A DNA stretch of 64,000 bases from Propionibacteriaceae bacterium P6A17 (GTDB taxonomy: Bacteria > Actinomycetota > Actinomycetes > Propionibacteriales > Propionibacteriaceae): NCBI GenBank assembly GCA_000619965.1, contig JHVD01000002.1, forward strand, positions 1-64,000, given 5' to 3'. A program made the position numbers and the translations under genes. Shown in pieces: positions 8,882 through 16,945 of the stretch (the stretch's first letter is position 1; every line of letters begins with the position of its first letter). Under the pieces are notes generated by a model. It was not told where the DNA came from and made no database searches. It saw only the letters and a list, made by a program, of their open reading frames with translations.

Positions 8882-9499
8882 GTGACGCTCGTGCGCCGCG
8901 TCGTCGGCTGGGCCCTCATCGTCGGCGCCCTGCTCATCGGCGCGGGGCTCACGCACGTCGTCGTGGCCTCGGTGGGGCGGGTGGTGGACGTCGACGACGC
9001 CCCGGCGCGCCCTGCGGCCATCGTCCTGGGTGCGCGGGCCCACCCGTGGGGGCCGTCAGGGTTTCTCGCCGCCCGACTCGACCTCGCGGTGACGCTCTGG
9101 GAAGACGACAAGGTGGAGTCCATCGTCGTCAGCGGCGACGGGCGCGCCGCCTCCAATGATGAGCCCGCCGTCATGCGCCGGTACCTCGAGGAGCGAGGGG
9201 TGCCGTCGGAGGCCATCGTCGAGGACCCGGGCGGCTACGACACCTACGACACCTGCCGTCGCGCCCGCGACACCTACGGGCTCACCCGTGTGACGGTGCT
9301 GACGCAGGACTACCACGTGCGGCGGGTGATCGCGATCTGCCGGTGGCTGGGCGTCGACGCGGTCGGCGTCGGCGAGGAACGGACCCGCAGCCAAGACCCC
9401 GTGCGATGGGCGAAGGCCTTCGCCCGCGAACCATTCACCTACCTCAAGATGGAAGCGGACCTGCTCTCCGACCGCGAGCCGGCGGCCGGGGTCGGGTAG
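8882..9499 (+). CDS. YdcF/SanA-like DUF218 membrane protein
   Basis: This 205-residue protein has one N-terminal membrane helix (about 5-32) and an extracytoplasmic DUF218 domain. The domain shows AIVLGARAHPWGPSGFLAAR (about 43-62), IVVSGDGRA (about 79-87), the conserved acidic loop DPGGYDTYDTCRRARDTYG and the VLTQDYHVRRVIAICRWLG stretch. SanA/YdcF proteins are linked to envelope integrity and vancomycin exclusion, though their chemistry is poorly known. The GTG start at 8882 lies 7 nt after the pgi stop, so translation is probably coupled to pgi; no independent promoter is visible. Confidence 0.85.
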   Translation: MTLVRRVVGWALIVGALLIGAGLTHVVVASVGRVVDVDDAPARPAAIVLGARAHPWGPSGFLAARLDLAVTLWEDDKVESIVVSGDGRAASNDEPAVMRRYLEERGVPSEAIVEDPGGYDTYDTCRRARDTYGLTRVTVLTQDYHVRRVIAICRWLGVDAVGVGEERTRSQDPVRWAKAFAREPFTYLKMEADLLSDREPAAGVG

Positions 9500-9589
9500 C
9501 CCAACCGGGCAGCGGGTGAGCCGACGGGAGTCGTCGGGTAGGAGCCGCCGCTTGCGCGGAGCCGGTGCGCGGGCGTCGCGCCCGGGCAC

Positions 9590-9595
9590 TAGCGT
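9590..9595 (+). promoter_or_regulatory. -10 box candidate of the GH32 gene
   Basis: TAGCGT lies 33 nt before the ATG at 9629, leaving room for a short leader with an AGGAGA ribosome binding site. No good -35 box is seen. Confidence 0.4.
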
Positions 9596-9628
9596 GACTC
9601 CTGAGCGCCAACCCCAGGAGAGAACACC

Positions 9629-10972
9629 ATGTCCGAGACGACGCATCTCCGGCCGGCCGCGCACTTCACGGCGCGCGACACCTGGCTGAACGATCCCAAC
9701 GGGTTGATCCTCCACAAGGGGGTCTACCACCTGTTCTTCCAGCACAACCCCAACGGCCAGTCCTGGGGCGACATCGGCTGGGGGCACGCGACGTCGACGG
9801 ACCTCATCCGCTGGGAGGAGCAGCCGCCGGCGATCCCCGCCACGAGTCACGAGATGGCCTTCTCCGGGTCCGTCGTCTGGGACCGCTTCAACACATCCGG
9901 CCTCGGCTCCGGCCCGGAGGGGTCCCTCGTCGCCGTCTTCACCTCCGCCTGCAACGACACGCACCCGACCCACCCCGGGCTGCAGGTGCAGTCGATCGCG
10001 GTGAGCGACGACGACGGGGCCACCTGGCGGCGCCACGACGGCAACCCCGTGCTGGATCGCGGCTCGAAGGACTTCCGAGATCCGAAGGTGTTCCGGCACG
10101 AGCCCAGTGGGCGGTGGGTGATGGTGGCCGTCGAGGCAGCCGACCGGCAGGTGGTCATCCACAGCTCCGCCAACCTCATCGACTGGCGCTTCGAATCCGC
10201 GTTCGGCCCGGCAGGGCAGCCTGACGTGCTGTGGGAGTGCCCGGACCTCGTCGAGGTGCCCGTCGAGGGCGGCGGCACCCGCTGGGTGCTGCTGCTCAGC
10301 ATCAACCCGGGCGGCTTCGCCGGCGGCTCGGGCATGGTGTACTTCGTCGGCGACTTCGACGGCCACACCTTCGTCGCCGACCCTCCCGAGCCGCACGTGC
10401 TCGACTTCGGCCCCGACTGCTACGCGGCCGTCTCGTTCTCCGGCACCCCCCGGGCGACGATCCTCGGCTGGTTCAGCAACTGGGCCTACGCGCTCGAGGC
10501 CCCGACGTGGCCCTGGCGCTCGGCGATGACTCTCGCACGCACCGTCTCACTGGTGCACACCGACGACGGGCTGCGGTTGCGCGCGGTGCCGGTCGCGGAC
10601 GAGCTGCCGGGTGCGGTCACGCGCGCGACGGCGACGCTCGGGGTGGACGAGGAGATCGTCGTGTGGACCGGCGACGACGACCGCGCCAGCCGCGTCGTCA
10701 TCCGGCGCGAGGCCGACGGGTCACTCGTCGTGGACCGTGGGGAGGCGGACCCGTCGGGCGTGCACGAGGGATTCCACGCGACGCCGCCCATTCCGCTGCC
10801 GAACCGGCCCGTCGAAGTGGACCTCATCGTCGACGCCGGCCTCATCGAGCTCTACCTCGACGGGGGACTGGTGACGGTGTCCATGCAGACCTTCCCCGTG
10901 CCGGGCCCGGTGCGGGTCGAGCGTGGCGAGCCGGCTCACCAGGTGGAGACGCGGCGCCCCATGCCGACGTAG
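9629..10972 (+). CDS. Glycoside hydrolase family 32 (levanase/sucrose or fructan hydrolase)
   Basis: This 447-residue cytoplasmic protein has the three GH32 signatures with their acidic residues: WLNDPNG (nucleophile Asp22), FRDPKVF (transition-state stabiliser Asp151) and WECPDL (acid/base Glu203). A five-bladed propeller is followed by a short beta-sandwich (from about 330) ending in DLIVDAGLIELYLDGGLVTV, the usual C-terminal GH32 module. There is no signal peptide, so short fructosides, sucrose or sucrose 6-phosphate are likely substrates. AGGAGA precedes the ATG. No sugar transporter or regulator is adjacent. The last 37 bp overlap the 3' end of the convergent ugd gene. Confidence 0.93.
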   Translation: MSETTHLRPAAHFTARDTWLNDPNGLILHKGVYHLFFQHNPNGQSWGDIGWGHATSTDLIRWEEQPPAIPATSHEMAFSGSVVWDRFNTSGLGSGPEGSLVAVFTSACNDTHPTHPGLQVQSIAVSDDDGATWRRHDGNPVLDRGSKDFRDPKVFRHEPSGRWVMVAVEAADRQVVIHSSANLIDWRFESAFGPAGQPDVLWECPDLVEVPVEGGGTRWVLLLSINPGGFAGGSGMVYFVGDFDGHTFVADPPEPHVLDFGPDCYAAVSFSGTPRATILGWFSNWAYALEAPTWPWRSAMTLARTVSLVHTDDGLRLRAVPVADELPGAVTRATATLGVDEEIVVWTGDDDRASRVVIRREADGSLVVDRGEADPSGVHEGFHATPPIPLPNRPVEVDLIVDAGLIELYLDGGLVTVSMQTFPVPGPVRVERGEPAHQVETRRPMPT

Positions 10973-12270
10973 TTCCAGCCCGCCTCGGCCCAGCGCTGCG
11001 GGTCCAGCACGTTGCGGCCGTCGATGATGTTGGGGGTGTTGACCTTCGTGATGAGCGCGGCCGGGTCGAGCTCCAGGAACTCCCGCCACGGCGTCAACAG
11101 CATCACCACGTCGGCGCCGCGGGCGGCCTCGTCGACGGTGTCCGGCACACTCAGGTCGGGTCTGCGGCGGCGCAGCTCCGGGCCGGCCGCAGGGTCGACG
11201 ATGGACAGCTCGGCGCCGCGCGCCCACAGCCTGGTGGCGATGTCGAGCGCGGGGGAATCGCGCAGGTCGTCGGTGTCGGGCTTGAACGTGATGCCGAGCA
11301 CGGCAACCTTCTTCCCGACGAGCCGCCCCTGCACCGCCTGCTCGGCCAGCTCGACGGCGGCGTCGCGGCGGCGCAGGTTGATGGCGTCGACCTCCCGCAG
11401 GAACGTGAGCGCCTGATCGACGCCGAGCTCGCCGGCGCGCGCCATGAACGCCCGGATGTCCTTCGGCAGGCAGCCGCCGCCGAAGCCGATGCCGGCTTGC
11501 AGGAACTTCGAGCCGATGCGGTCGTCGTGGCCGATGGCCTCCGCGAGGCGGGTCACGTCGCCGCCGGTGGCGTCGCACAGCTCCGCCATGGCGTTGATGA
11601 AGGAGATCTTGGTGGCCAGGAACGAGTTGGCGGCCACCTTCACCAGCTCGGCGGTGGGGTAGTTGGCGACGATCAGCGGCGTCCCGGCGGCCAGCGGCTT
11701 CGCGTAGCACTCGTCGAGCAGCGCCTTCGCGACGTGGCCCACGTCGTGGTCGTCGGGGAGGCCGTAGACGATGCGGTCGGGGGTGAGGGTGTCGGCGACG
11801 GCGTGCCCCTCGCGCAGGAACTCCGGGTTCCACGCGAGCAGGAGTTGCTTGCCGGAGCCGGCGAGGCGCTCCGACAGGCGCTGCGCAGTGCCGACGGGCA
11901 CCGTCGACTTCCCCGCCACCAGCACCGGGCCGTCGTCGGTGCGCGCGTGCTCGATGATGGTGGCGATGGCGGCGTCGACGTAGGACATGTCGGCGGCGAT
12001 GTGCCCCTGCCGTTGCGGGGTGCCGACGCCGATGAAGTGGATCTGCGCGTCGGCGATCTCGGCCGGGTCCGTCGTGAAGCGAAGCCCCTTGCAGACGTGG
12101 CGCTCCAGCAGCTCGGGCAGCCCCTCCTCATGGAACGGCGCGACGCCGCGAGCCAGCTTCTCGATCTTCGCGGAGTCCACGTCGAGGCCGACGACGTCGT
12201 GTCCCAGTTCGGCCATGCAGGCCGCGTGCACGGCACCGAGGTAGCCGCAGCCGATCACAGAGATTCGCAT
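10936..12270 (-). CDS. ugd: UDP-glucose 6-dehydrogenase
   Basis: This 444-residue enzyme oxidises UDP-glucose to UDP-glucuronate with two NAD+, supplying precursors for cell-surface polysaccharides. The NAD-binding motif VIGCGYLG (5-12) opens the protein. KSTVPVGTA (121-129), AWNPEFLREG (146-155) and GFGGGCLPKD with the catalytic Cys267 are present, followed by the C-terminal UDP-binding domain (VAVLGITFKPDTDDLRDSPA). ATG 12270 is chosen because the Rossmann motif follows at once. It is divergent from argS, with a 9-bp-arm palindrome in between, and its 3' end overlaps the GH32 gene by 37 bp. No other polysaccharide genes are nearby. Confidence 0.95.
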   Translation of the reverse strand: MRISVIGCGYLGAVHAACMAELGHDVVGLDVDSAKIEKLARGVAPFHEEGLPELLERHVCKGLRFTTDPAEIADAQIHFIGVGTPQRQGHIAADMSYVDAAIATIIEHARTDDGPVLVAGKSTVPVGTAQRLSERLAGSGKQLLLAWNPEFLREGHAVADTLTPDRIVYGLPDDHDVGHVAKALLDECYAKPLAAGTPLIVANYPTAELVKVAANSFLATKISFINAMAELCDATGGDVTRLAEAIGHDDRIGSKFLQAGIGFGGGCLPKDIRAFMARAGELGVDQALTFLREVDAINLRRRDAAVELAEQAVQGRLVGKKVAVLGITFKPDTDDLRDSPALDIATRLWARGAELSIVDPAAGPELRRRRPDLSVPDTVDEAARGADVVMLLTPWREFLELDPAALITKVNTPNIIDGRNVLDPQRWAEAGWNYVGMGRRVSTW

Positions 12271-12306
12271 GACACCGACTGTAGCTATCCGCAGCAGCGG
12301 CGGCAG

Positions 12307-12328
12307 CTTGGGCGCGCGTGCGCCCAAG
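12307..12328. promoter_or_regulatory. Palindrome between divergent ugd and argS
   Basis: Arms CTTGGGCGC and GCGCCCAAG are perfect 9-mers around a GCGT loop, placed 36 nt upstream of ugd and 16 nt upstream of argS. It could be an operator or a short leader hairpin of argS. Confidence 0.45.
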
Positions 12329-12344
12329 TGGAAGAATGCGTGCC

Positions 12345-13979
12345 ATGCAGTCCCTCGCAGTTTCGCTCGACGCCCGACTCCGCGCCCTCACCGGGGTGGA
12401 TCCGGAGATGCGGCCCGCCACCAAGCCCGAGTTCGGCCACTTCCAGTCCAACGTGGCGCTACGACTGGCGAAGCAGGAGGGCAAGCCTCCCCGCGAGGTG
12501 GCGCAGCGCATCGTCGCCGAGCTCGACGTCGCCGACCTGTGCGAACCGCTCGAAGTGGCGGGCCCCGGATTCATCAACTTCCGGCTGAAGCCCGAGGTGC
12601 TGGCCGCGGCCGCCAGCGAGGTGCTCGCCGACCCCCACCACGGCATCGCGGTCGTCGACGAGCCGCAACGCATCGTCATCGACTACTCCGCGCCCAACGT
12701 CGCCAAGCAGATGCACGTCGGCCACCTGCGCACCACCATCATCGGCGACTGCTTCAACCGAGTGCTGTCCGCGCTCGGCCACACCGTGATCCCGCAGAAC
12801 CACATCGGCGACTGGGGCACCCAGTTCGGCATGCTCATCGAGCAGGTGCTCTTCGAGGGCATCGACGCTGGCCAGCTCACCCTCGCCGAGGCCGACGCGC
12901 TCTACAAGCGGGCCGCGGCCCACTTCAAGGACGACGAGGCATTCGCGACGAAGGCGCGGGCGCGCGTCGCGATGTTCCAGGGCGGCGACGAGGAGTCGCT
13001 GGCCATCTGGCGGCAGCTCGTCGACATCTCCAAGCCCGCCTTCAACGAGGCGTACCGGCGCCTCGGCGTGGTCCTCACCGACGACGACCTCGCCGGCGAA
13101 TCGACCTACAACGACGACCTGCCCGTGCTCGTCGCCGAGCTGGAGGCCTCCGGTGCGGCCGTCGTCGACCAGGGGGCGCTGTGCGTGTTCGTCGACGGGT
13201 TCGACGCGCCGCTGATCGTGCGCAAGTCGGACGGCGGGTTCGGCTACGCCACCACCGACCTGGCCGCGATCCGTCGTCGGGTGCGCGAGATCCACGCCGA
13301 CCGCATCATCTACGTCACCGACGCGCGCCAGGCCGGCCACTTCAAGCAGGTGTTCGCCGCGGCCCGCAAGGCGGGCTACCTGCCCGACGACGTGGTGGCC
13401 GAGCACGTCGGGTACGGGATGGTGCTGGGCGACGACGGTCGGCCCTTCAAGACGCGCGACGGGTCCGCGGCGACCTTGTCGTCGCTGCTGGACGCTGCGG
13501 AGGAGGAGGCGGCGCCCAACATTGCGCTGGCGGCCATCAAGTACGCCGACCTCAGCAACGGCTTGCAGAAGGACTACGTGTTCAACGCCTCCCGCATGGT
13601 GGCGACGACGGGCGACACCGGCCCGTACCTGCAGTACGCCCACGCCCGCATCTGCCAGATCCTGCGCAAGGCGGAGGCGGAGGGCGTCGCCTGGGAGCGG
13701 GTGACGGTGCTGGCCGAGCCGGCCGAGCAGCAGCTCGCGCTCCTGCTGACGCGCTTCGGGGAGGTCGTCGACGAGGTGGCGCGCGACCTCACGCCACACA
13801 AGCTGTGCACCTACCTGTACGAGCTCGCCGGGCAGTTCTCGTCGTTCTACGAGCAGTGCCCGGTGTTGAAGAGCGACGGCGACGTGCGGGCGTCGCGGCT
13901 GGCGCTGTGCGCCGCGACGAAGGACGTGCTCGCAGCCGGGCTGGACCTCCTCGGCATCGACGCACCCGAGCGGATGTGA
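12345..13979 (+). CDS. argS: Arginyl-tRNA synthetase
   Basis: This 544-residue class Ia synthetase charges tRNA-Arg in the cytoplasm. The N-terminal Add-1 domain contains EFGHFQSNVALRLAK (about 27-41). The catalytic core shows SAPNVAKQMHVGHLRTTIIG with the HIGH equivalent HVGH (about 125-128), HIGDWGTQFG, and the late loop VLGDDGRPFKTRDG that replaces a canonical KMSKS in ArgS. The DALR-type anticodon-binding helix bundle ends the protein (AGLDLLGIDAPERM). ATG 12345 is chosen because homologues start at this domain. The gene is monocistronic, convergent with ppgK across a long perfect hairpin. Confidence 0.96.
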   Translation: MQSLAVSLDARLRALTGVDPEMRPATKPEFGHFQSNVALRLAKQEGKPPREVAQRIVAELDVADLCEPLEVAGPGFINFRLKPEVLAAAASEVLADPHHGIAVVDEPQRIVIDYSAPNVAKQMHVGHLRTTIIGDCFNRVLSALGHTVIPQNHIGDWGTQFGMLIEQVLFEGIDAGQLTLAEADALYKRAAAHFKDDEAFATKARARVAMFQGGDEESLAIWRQLVDISKPAFNEAYRRLGVVLTDDDLAGESTYNDDLPVLVAELEASGAAVVDQGALCVFVDGFDAPLIVRKSDGGFGYATTDLAAIRRRVREIHADRIIYVTDARQAGHFKQVFAAARKAGYLPDDVVAEHVGYGMVLGDDGRPFKTRDGSAATLSSLLDAAEEEAAPNIALAAIKYADLSNGLQKDYVFNASRMVATTGDTGPYLQYAHARICQILRKAEAEGVAWERVTVLAEPAEQQLALLLTRFGEVVDEVARDLTPHKLCTYLYELAGQFSSFYEQCPVLKSDGDVRASRLALCAATKDVLAAGLDLLGIDAPERM

Positions 13980-13997
13980 GCCGAGCCGCCCCGGCGC

Positions 13998-14055
13998 GCG
14001 CTGGCCGGGCGCCGTGGCGGTGTGGGGCGTGCGCTGGTCGGGCACCGTGGCGGTG
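13998..14055. repeat. 25-bp direct repeat after argS
   Basis: Two copies (13998-14022 and 14031-14055) of a GCGCTGG(C/T)CGGGC word ending CCGTGGCGGTG, with two mismatches, are spaced 33 bp apart just after the argS stop codon. Confidence 0.6.
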
Positions 14056-14066
14056 CGGTGAGTTCA

Positions 14067-14106
14067 GTGTGAGGAAGTGGTTGGTCCTCCAACCACTTCC
14101 TCACAC
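14067..14106. terminator. Perfect 18-bp hairpin between convergent argS and ppgK
   Basis: Arms at 14067-14084 and 14089-14106 (beginning GTGTGAGGAAGTGG) pair perfectly around a TCCT loop. Its place between two converging genes suits a bidirectional terminator, though neither side has a T-run. Confidence 0.65.
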
Positions 14107-14200
14107 CCAAGCAGAGGTTTCGCCGCGACGGGGCCCCTTCGGCCTGGTAGGCGCCGACGGCCCGGAACACGCCGACGGCCCCCAGCCGGGAAGCAGGGGG

Positions 14201-14218
14201 CCGCGGGACGTCGTCGGG
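14201..14218. repeat. Dispersed 18-bp word, copy 1
   Basis: CCGCGGGACGTCGTCGGG lies just before the ppgK stop codon. Identical copies are at 34488-34505 and 46265-46282, with near copies at 41332-41349 and 41380-41397. Confidence 0.6.
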
Positions 14219-14226
14219 TGGGGGTC

Positions 14227-14994
<768 letters not shown>

Positions 14995-15001
14995 GAGGGC
15001 A

Positions 15002-15007
15002 ACCCTA
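15002..15007 (-). promoter_or_regulatory. -10 box of ppgK (leaderless)
   Basis: TAGGGT on the minus strand ends 7 nt before the ATG at 14994. Its TAG is also the stop codon of the upstream gene. Confidence 0.5.
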
Positions 15008-16408
15008 CTGGGTGATCGACGGTCCATTCGACGGGGTGGCCGGCAACGCGCCGCGGGCCGCCGTCGAGCGCCGACGCAGCTCCTCGAACAGGCCGCGGGC
15101 ATCCTCCGGGGAGAGGTGCGAGACGGCGAGATCGGGGGCCGCGTCGATGTTGTGGACGTCGCAGGTGGCCACGCCGGCGAGCCGCTGGAGCGGCCCCTGG
15201 GAGACGCCAAGCCCCTGGATGCGGGCGAACGGCACGATCAGCACCTCGTCGGAGAGCATCGCGCGACGCGTCGCCACCGTCTGGGGCTCGAGGGCCCACC
15301 AGCGCTGCGCCGCCCAGGTGAGCCGGCGTCCGCGTGGGTCCTGCAACCGCCAGGCGAACGCCGTCGGGTCCACCCCGGGCCAGATCAGCGAGATGACGTG
15401 ACGCGCCTCGTCGAAGCGCCCGAACGGCATGAGCACGTTGATGCCGGTGCCCTGCTCGTCGCCGAGCTTGTTGCCCAGGATGGAGATCTGCACCGTCACC
15501 AGCCCCGCCCAGCGCAGGAACAGCGACTGGCGCAGCGCGATCGTCTGGACGCGCTCGGGCCGCAACGTGGTCTGCACGCGCGTGAGCGCCCCGCGCTGGA
15601 TGCGCAGCCCATTCGGGGTGCGCTCGATGACGAACCCCCAGTTGGTGAGGAGCTGCTTCGGGACCTGCCACAGAGCCGCCAGCACGCTCAGCCACAGCCA
15701 CGCCGCGCCCGCGACGACGCCGAAGGGGCCGAGGAACAACACCAGCAGCACCGCGACCAGCAGCACACCGCCAACCCCGAACGACAACACGGCGCCGAGC
15801 ACGATGTTCGACGGGTTCGCCCGGTAGACCACCTCCGCCGGGGCCTCGAACGGGCGAGGGGCGTCGTCGGGGTGGGCGTCGTCGGGGACCTGATGCGGCG
15901 GCAGCGCCCCGGCCATGCGCGCCAGCAGCACGTCGCGCAGCGCCTCGGCCCGCTCGAGGGTGAGGAACCGCAGCCGCTGGCCGCCCTCACCGCCGACGTC
16001 GATCGTCACCTCCGCCAGGCCCAGCAGGCGTGCGGCGAGGGGGCGCGTGATGTCCACCGACTGGACCTTGGTGAAGTCGATGCGCGCGATGCTCGTGTGG
16101 ATGAACCGCCGTTCGATGCGGAACTCGTCGTCGACGATGAATGTCGTGGTGCGCCACTGGATGAGCCCGACGATGAGCCCCCCGAGCGCGATGAGCAGGA
16201 TGGCGCCCAGCGCGAACAGGGCGGGCCACTTCCAGTCGGAGGGGTCGGCGAAGCCGCGCGCGTTCTCGAGGAGCTCGCGACCGCCGAACACGATGACCGC
16301 CACGATGGCGAGCCAGGCGTTGGCGACGCCGGTCAGCGGCGACGGGCGCTCGACGTTGCGGACGGGCGCCGGGCCGGTGGCGGGGCTGGGTGCGGACGGC
16401 TCGCCCAT
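15005..16408 (-). CDS. YdbT-like bacterial PH-domain membrane protein
   Basis: This 467-residue membrane protein has repeated bPH2 (YdbS/YdbT) domains. A Pro-rich N-terminus precedes paired membrane helices (about 30-90), a PH-like segment ([20 protein letters not shown], about 95-150), further helices (about 200-245), then a second and third PH-like block ([40 protein letters not shown]). It starts one base inside the stop codon of the smaller YdbS-like gene (TGATG), so the two are translationally coupled and probably form a complex. In Bacillus, YdbST affects resistance to some bacteriocins; the molecular role is unknown. A His/Pro/Asp linker ([10 protein letters not shown]) is encoded by a copy of the dispersed GACGTCGTC-type word. 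Confidence 0.85.
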   Translation of the reverse strand: MGEPSAPSPATGPAPVRNVERPSPLTGVANAWLAIVAVIVFGGRELLENARGFADPSDWKWPALFALGAILLIALGGLIVGLIQWRTTTFIVDDEFRIERRFIHTSIARIDFTKVQSVDITRPLAARLLGLAEVTIDVGGEGGQRLRFLTLERAEALRDVLLARMAGALPPHQVPDDAHPDDAPRPFEAPAEVVYRANPSNIVLGAVLSFGVGGVLLVAVLLVLFLGPFGVVAGAAWLWLSVLAALWQVPKQLLTNWGFVIERTPNGLRIQRGALTRVQTTLRPERVQTIALRQSLFLRWAGLVTVQISILGNKLGDEQGTGINVLMPFGRFDEARHVISLIWPGVDPTAFAWRLQDPRGRRLTWAAQRWWALEPQTVATRRAMLSDEVLIVPFARIQGLGVSQGPLQRLAGVATCDVHNIDAAPDLAVSHLSPEDARGLFEELRRRSTAARGALPATPSNGPSITQ

Positions 16409-16914
16409 CAAATGCCGGCCCGCAGATGCTCGCCACGGTTGATGAAGCGGTCCCGGACTGCCTCGGCCTGCGCGCGATCGAGGCCCGGGATGCTGATCGC
16501 CCCCGTGGATGAGGCAGTCACCATATTGACGCTGGCAAGGCCAAACAGGCGCTCGATGGGGCCGGCGGCCACCTCGACGAGCTGCATGCGCCCGTAGGGG
16601 ACGCAGGTGAGCTGCCGGCGGAAGAGGCCGCTGGTGACGAACACGTCGTCGTCGCGCTCGGCGTACCCAAACCTGCGCACCCACCTCGGGACCCGGGCGA
16701 CGCGCCACGCGAACACGACGACGGCCAGCGCGACCAGCAGCCAGAACACCCACTCGAAGGGGGAGTCTGTGGTCAGCAGCCGCGCGGGGGACAACACCGC
16801 CGCGAAGAAGATCAGCCAGCCGATCACCGTACCGATCAGCTTCACCCACAGATACTTCGGGGAAAGCCGCTGCCACTGCTGGGCCGGGGGGAGGAAGAGC
16901 TGGTCCGAGGGCAT
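16408..16914 (-). CDS. YdbS-like PH-domain membrane protein
   Basis: This 168-residue protein has two N-terminal membrane helices (about 22-45 and 52-75) followed by one bPH2 domain (about 85-160) with DDVFVTSGLFRRQLTCVPYG and RMQLVEVAAGPIERLFGLAS, the family core. ATG 16914 is preceded by TAGGCT with 7 nt between, so a leaderless start is likely; an earlier in-frame start would add sequence unlike the family. It is coupled by TGATG overlap to the larger YdbT-like gene. The function is unknown beyond the family association with cell-envelope stress and antimicrobial peptides. Confidence 0.85.
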   Translation of the reverse strand: MPSDQLFLPPAQQWQRLSPKYLWVKLIGTVIGWLIFFAAVLSPARLLTTDSPFEWVFWLLVALAVVVFAWRVARVPRWVRRFGYAERDDDVFVTSGLFRRQLTCVPYGRMQLVEVAAGPIERLFGLASVNMVTASSTGAISIPGLDRAQAEAVRDRFINRGEHLRAGI

Positions 16915-16921
16915 GGCGAAG

Positions 16922-16927
16922 AGCCTA
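16922..16927 (-). promoter_or_regulatory. -10 box of the YdbS/YdbT-like operon (leaderless)
   Basis: TAGGCT on the minus strand ends 7 nt before the ATG at 16914. Confidence 0.55.
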
Positions 16928-16945
16928 CCAAGCCGGTCCGACGGC

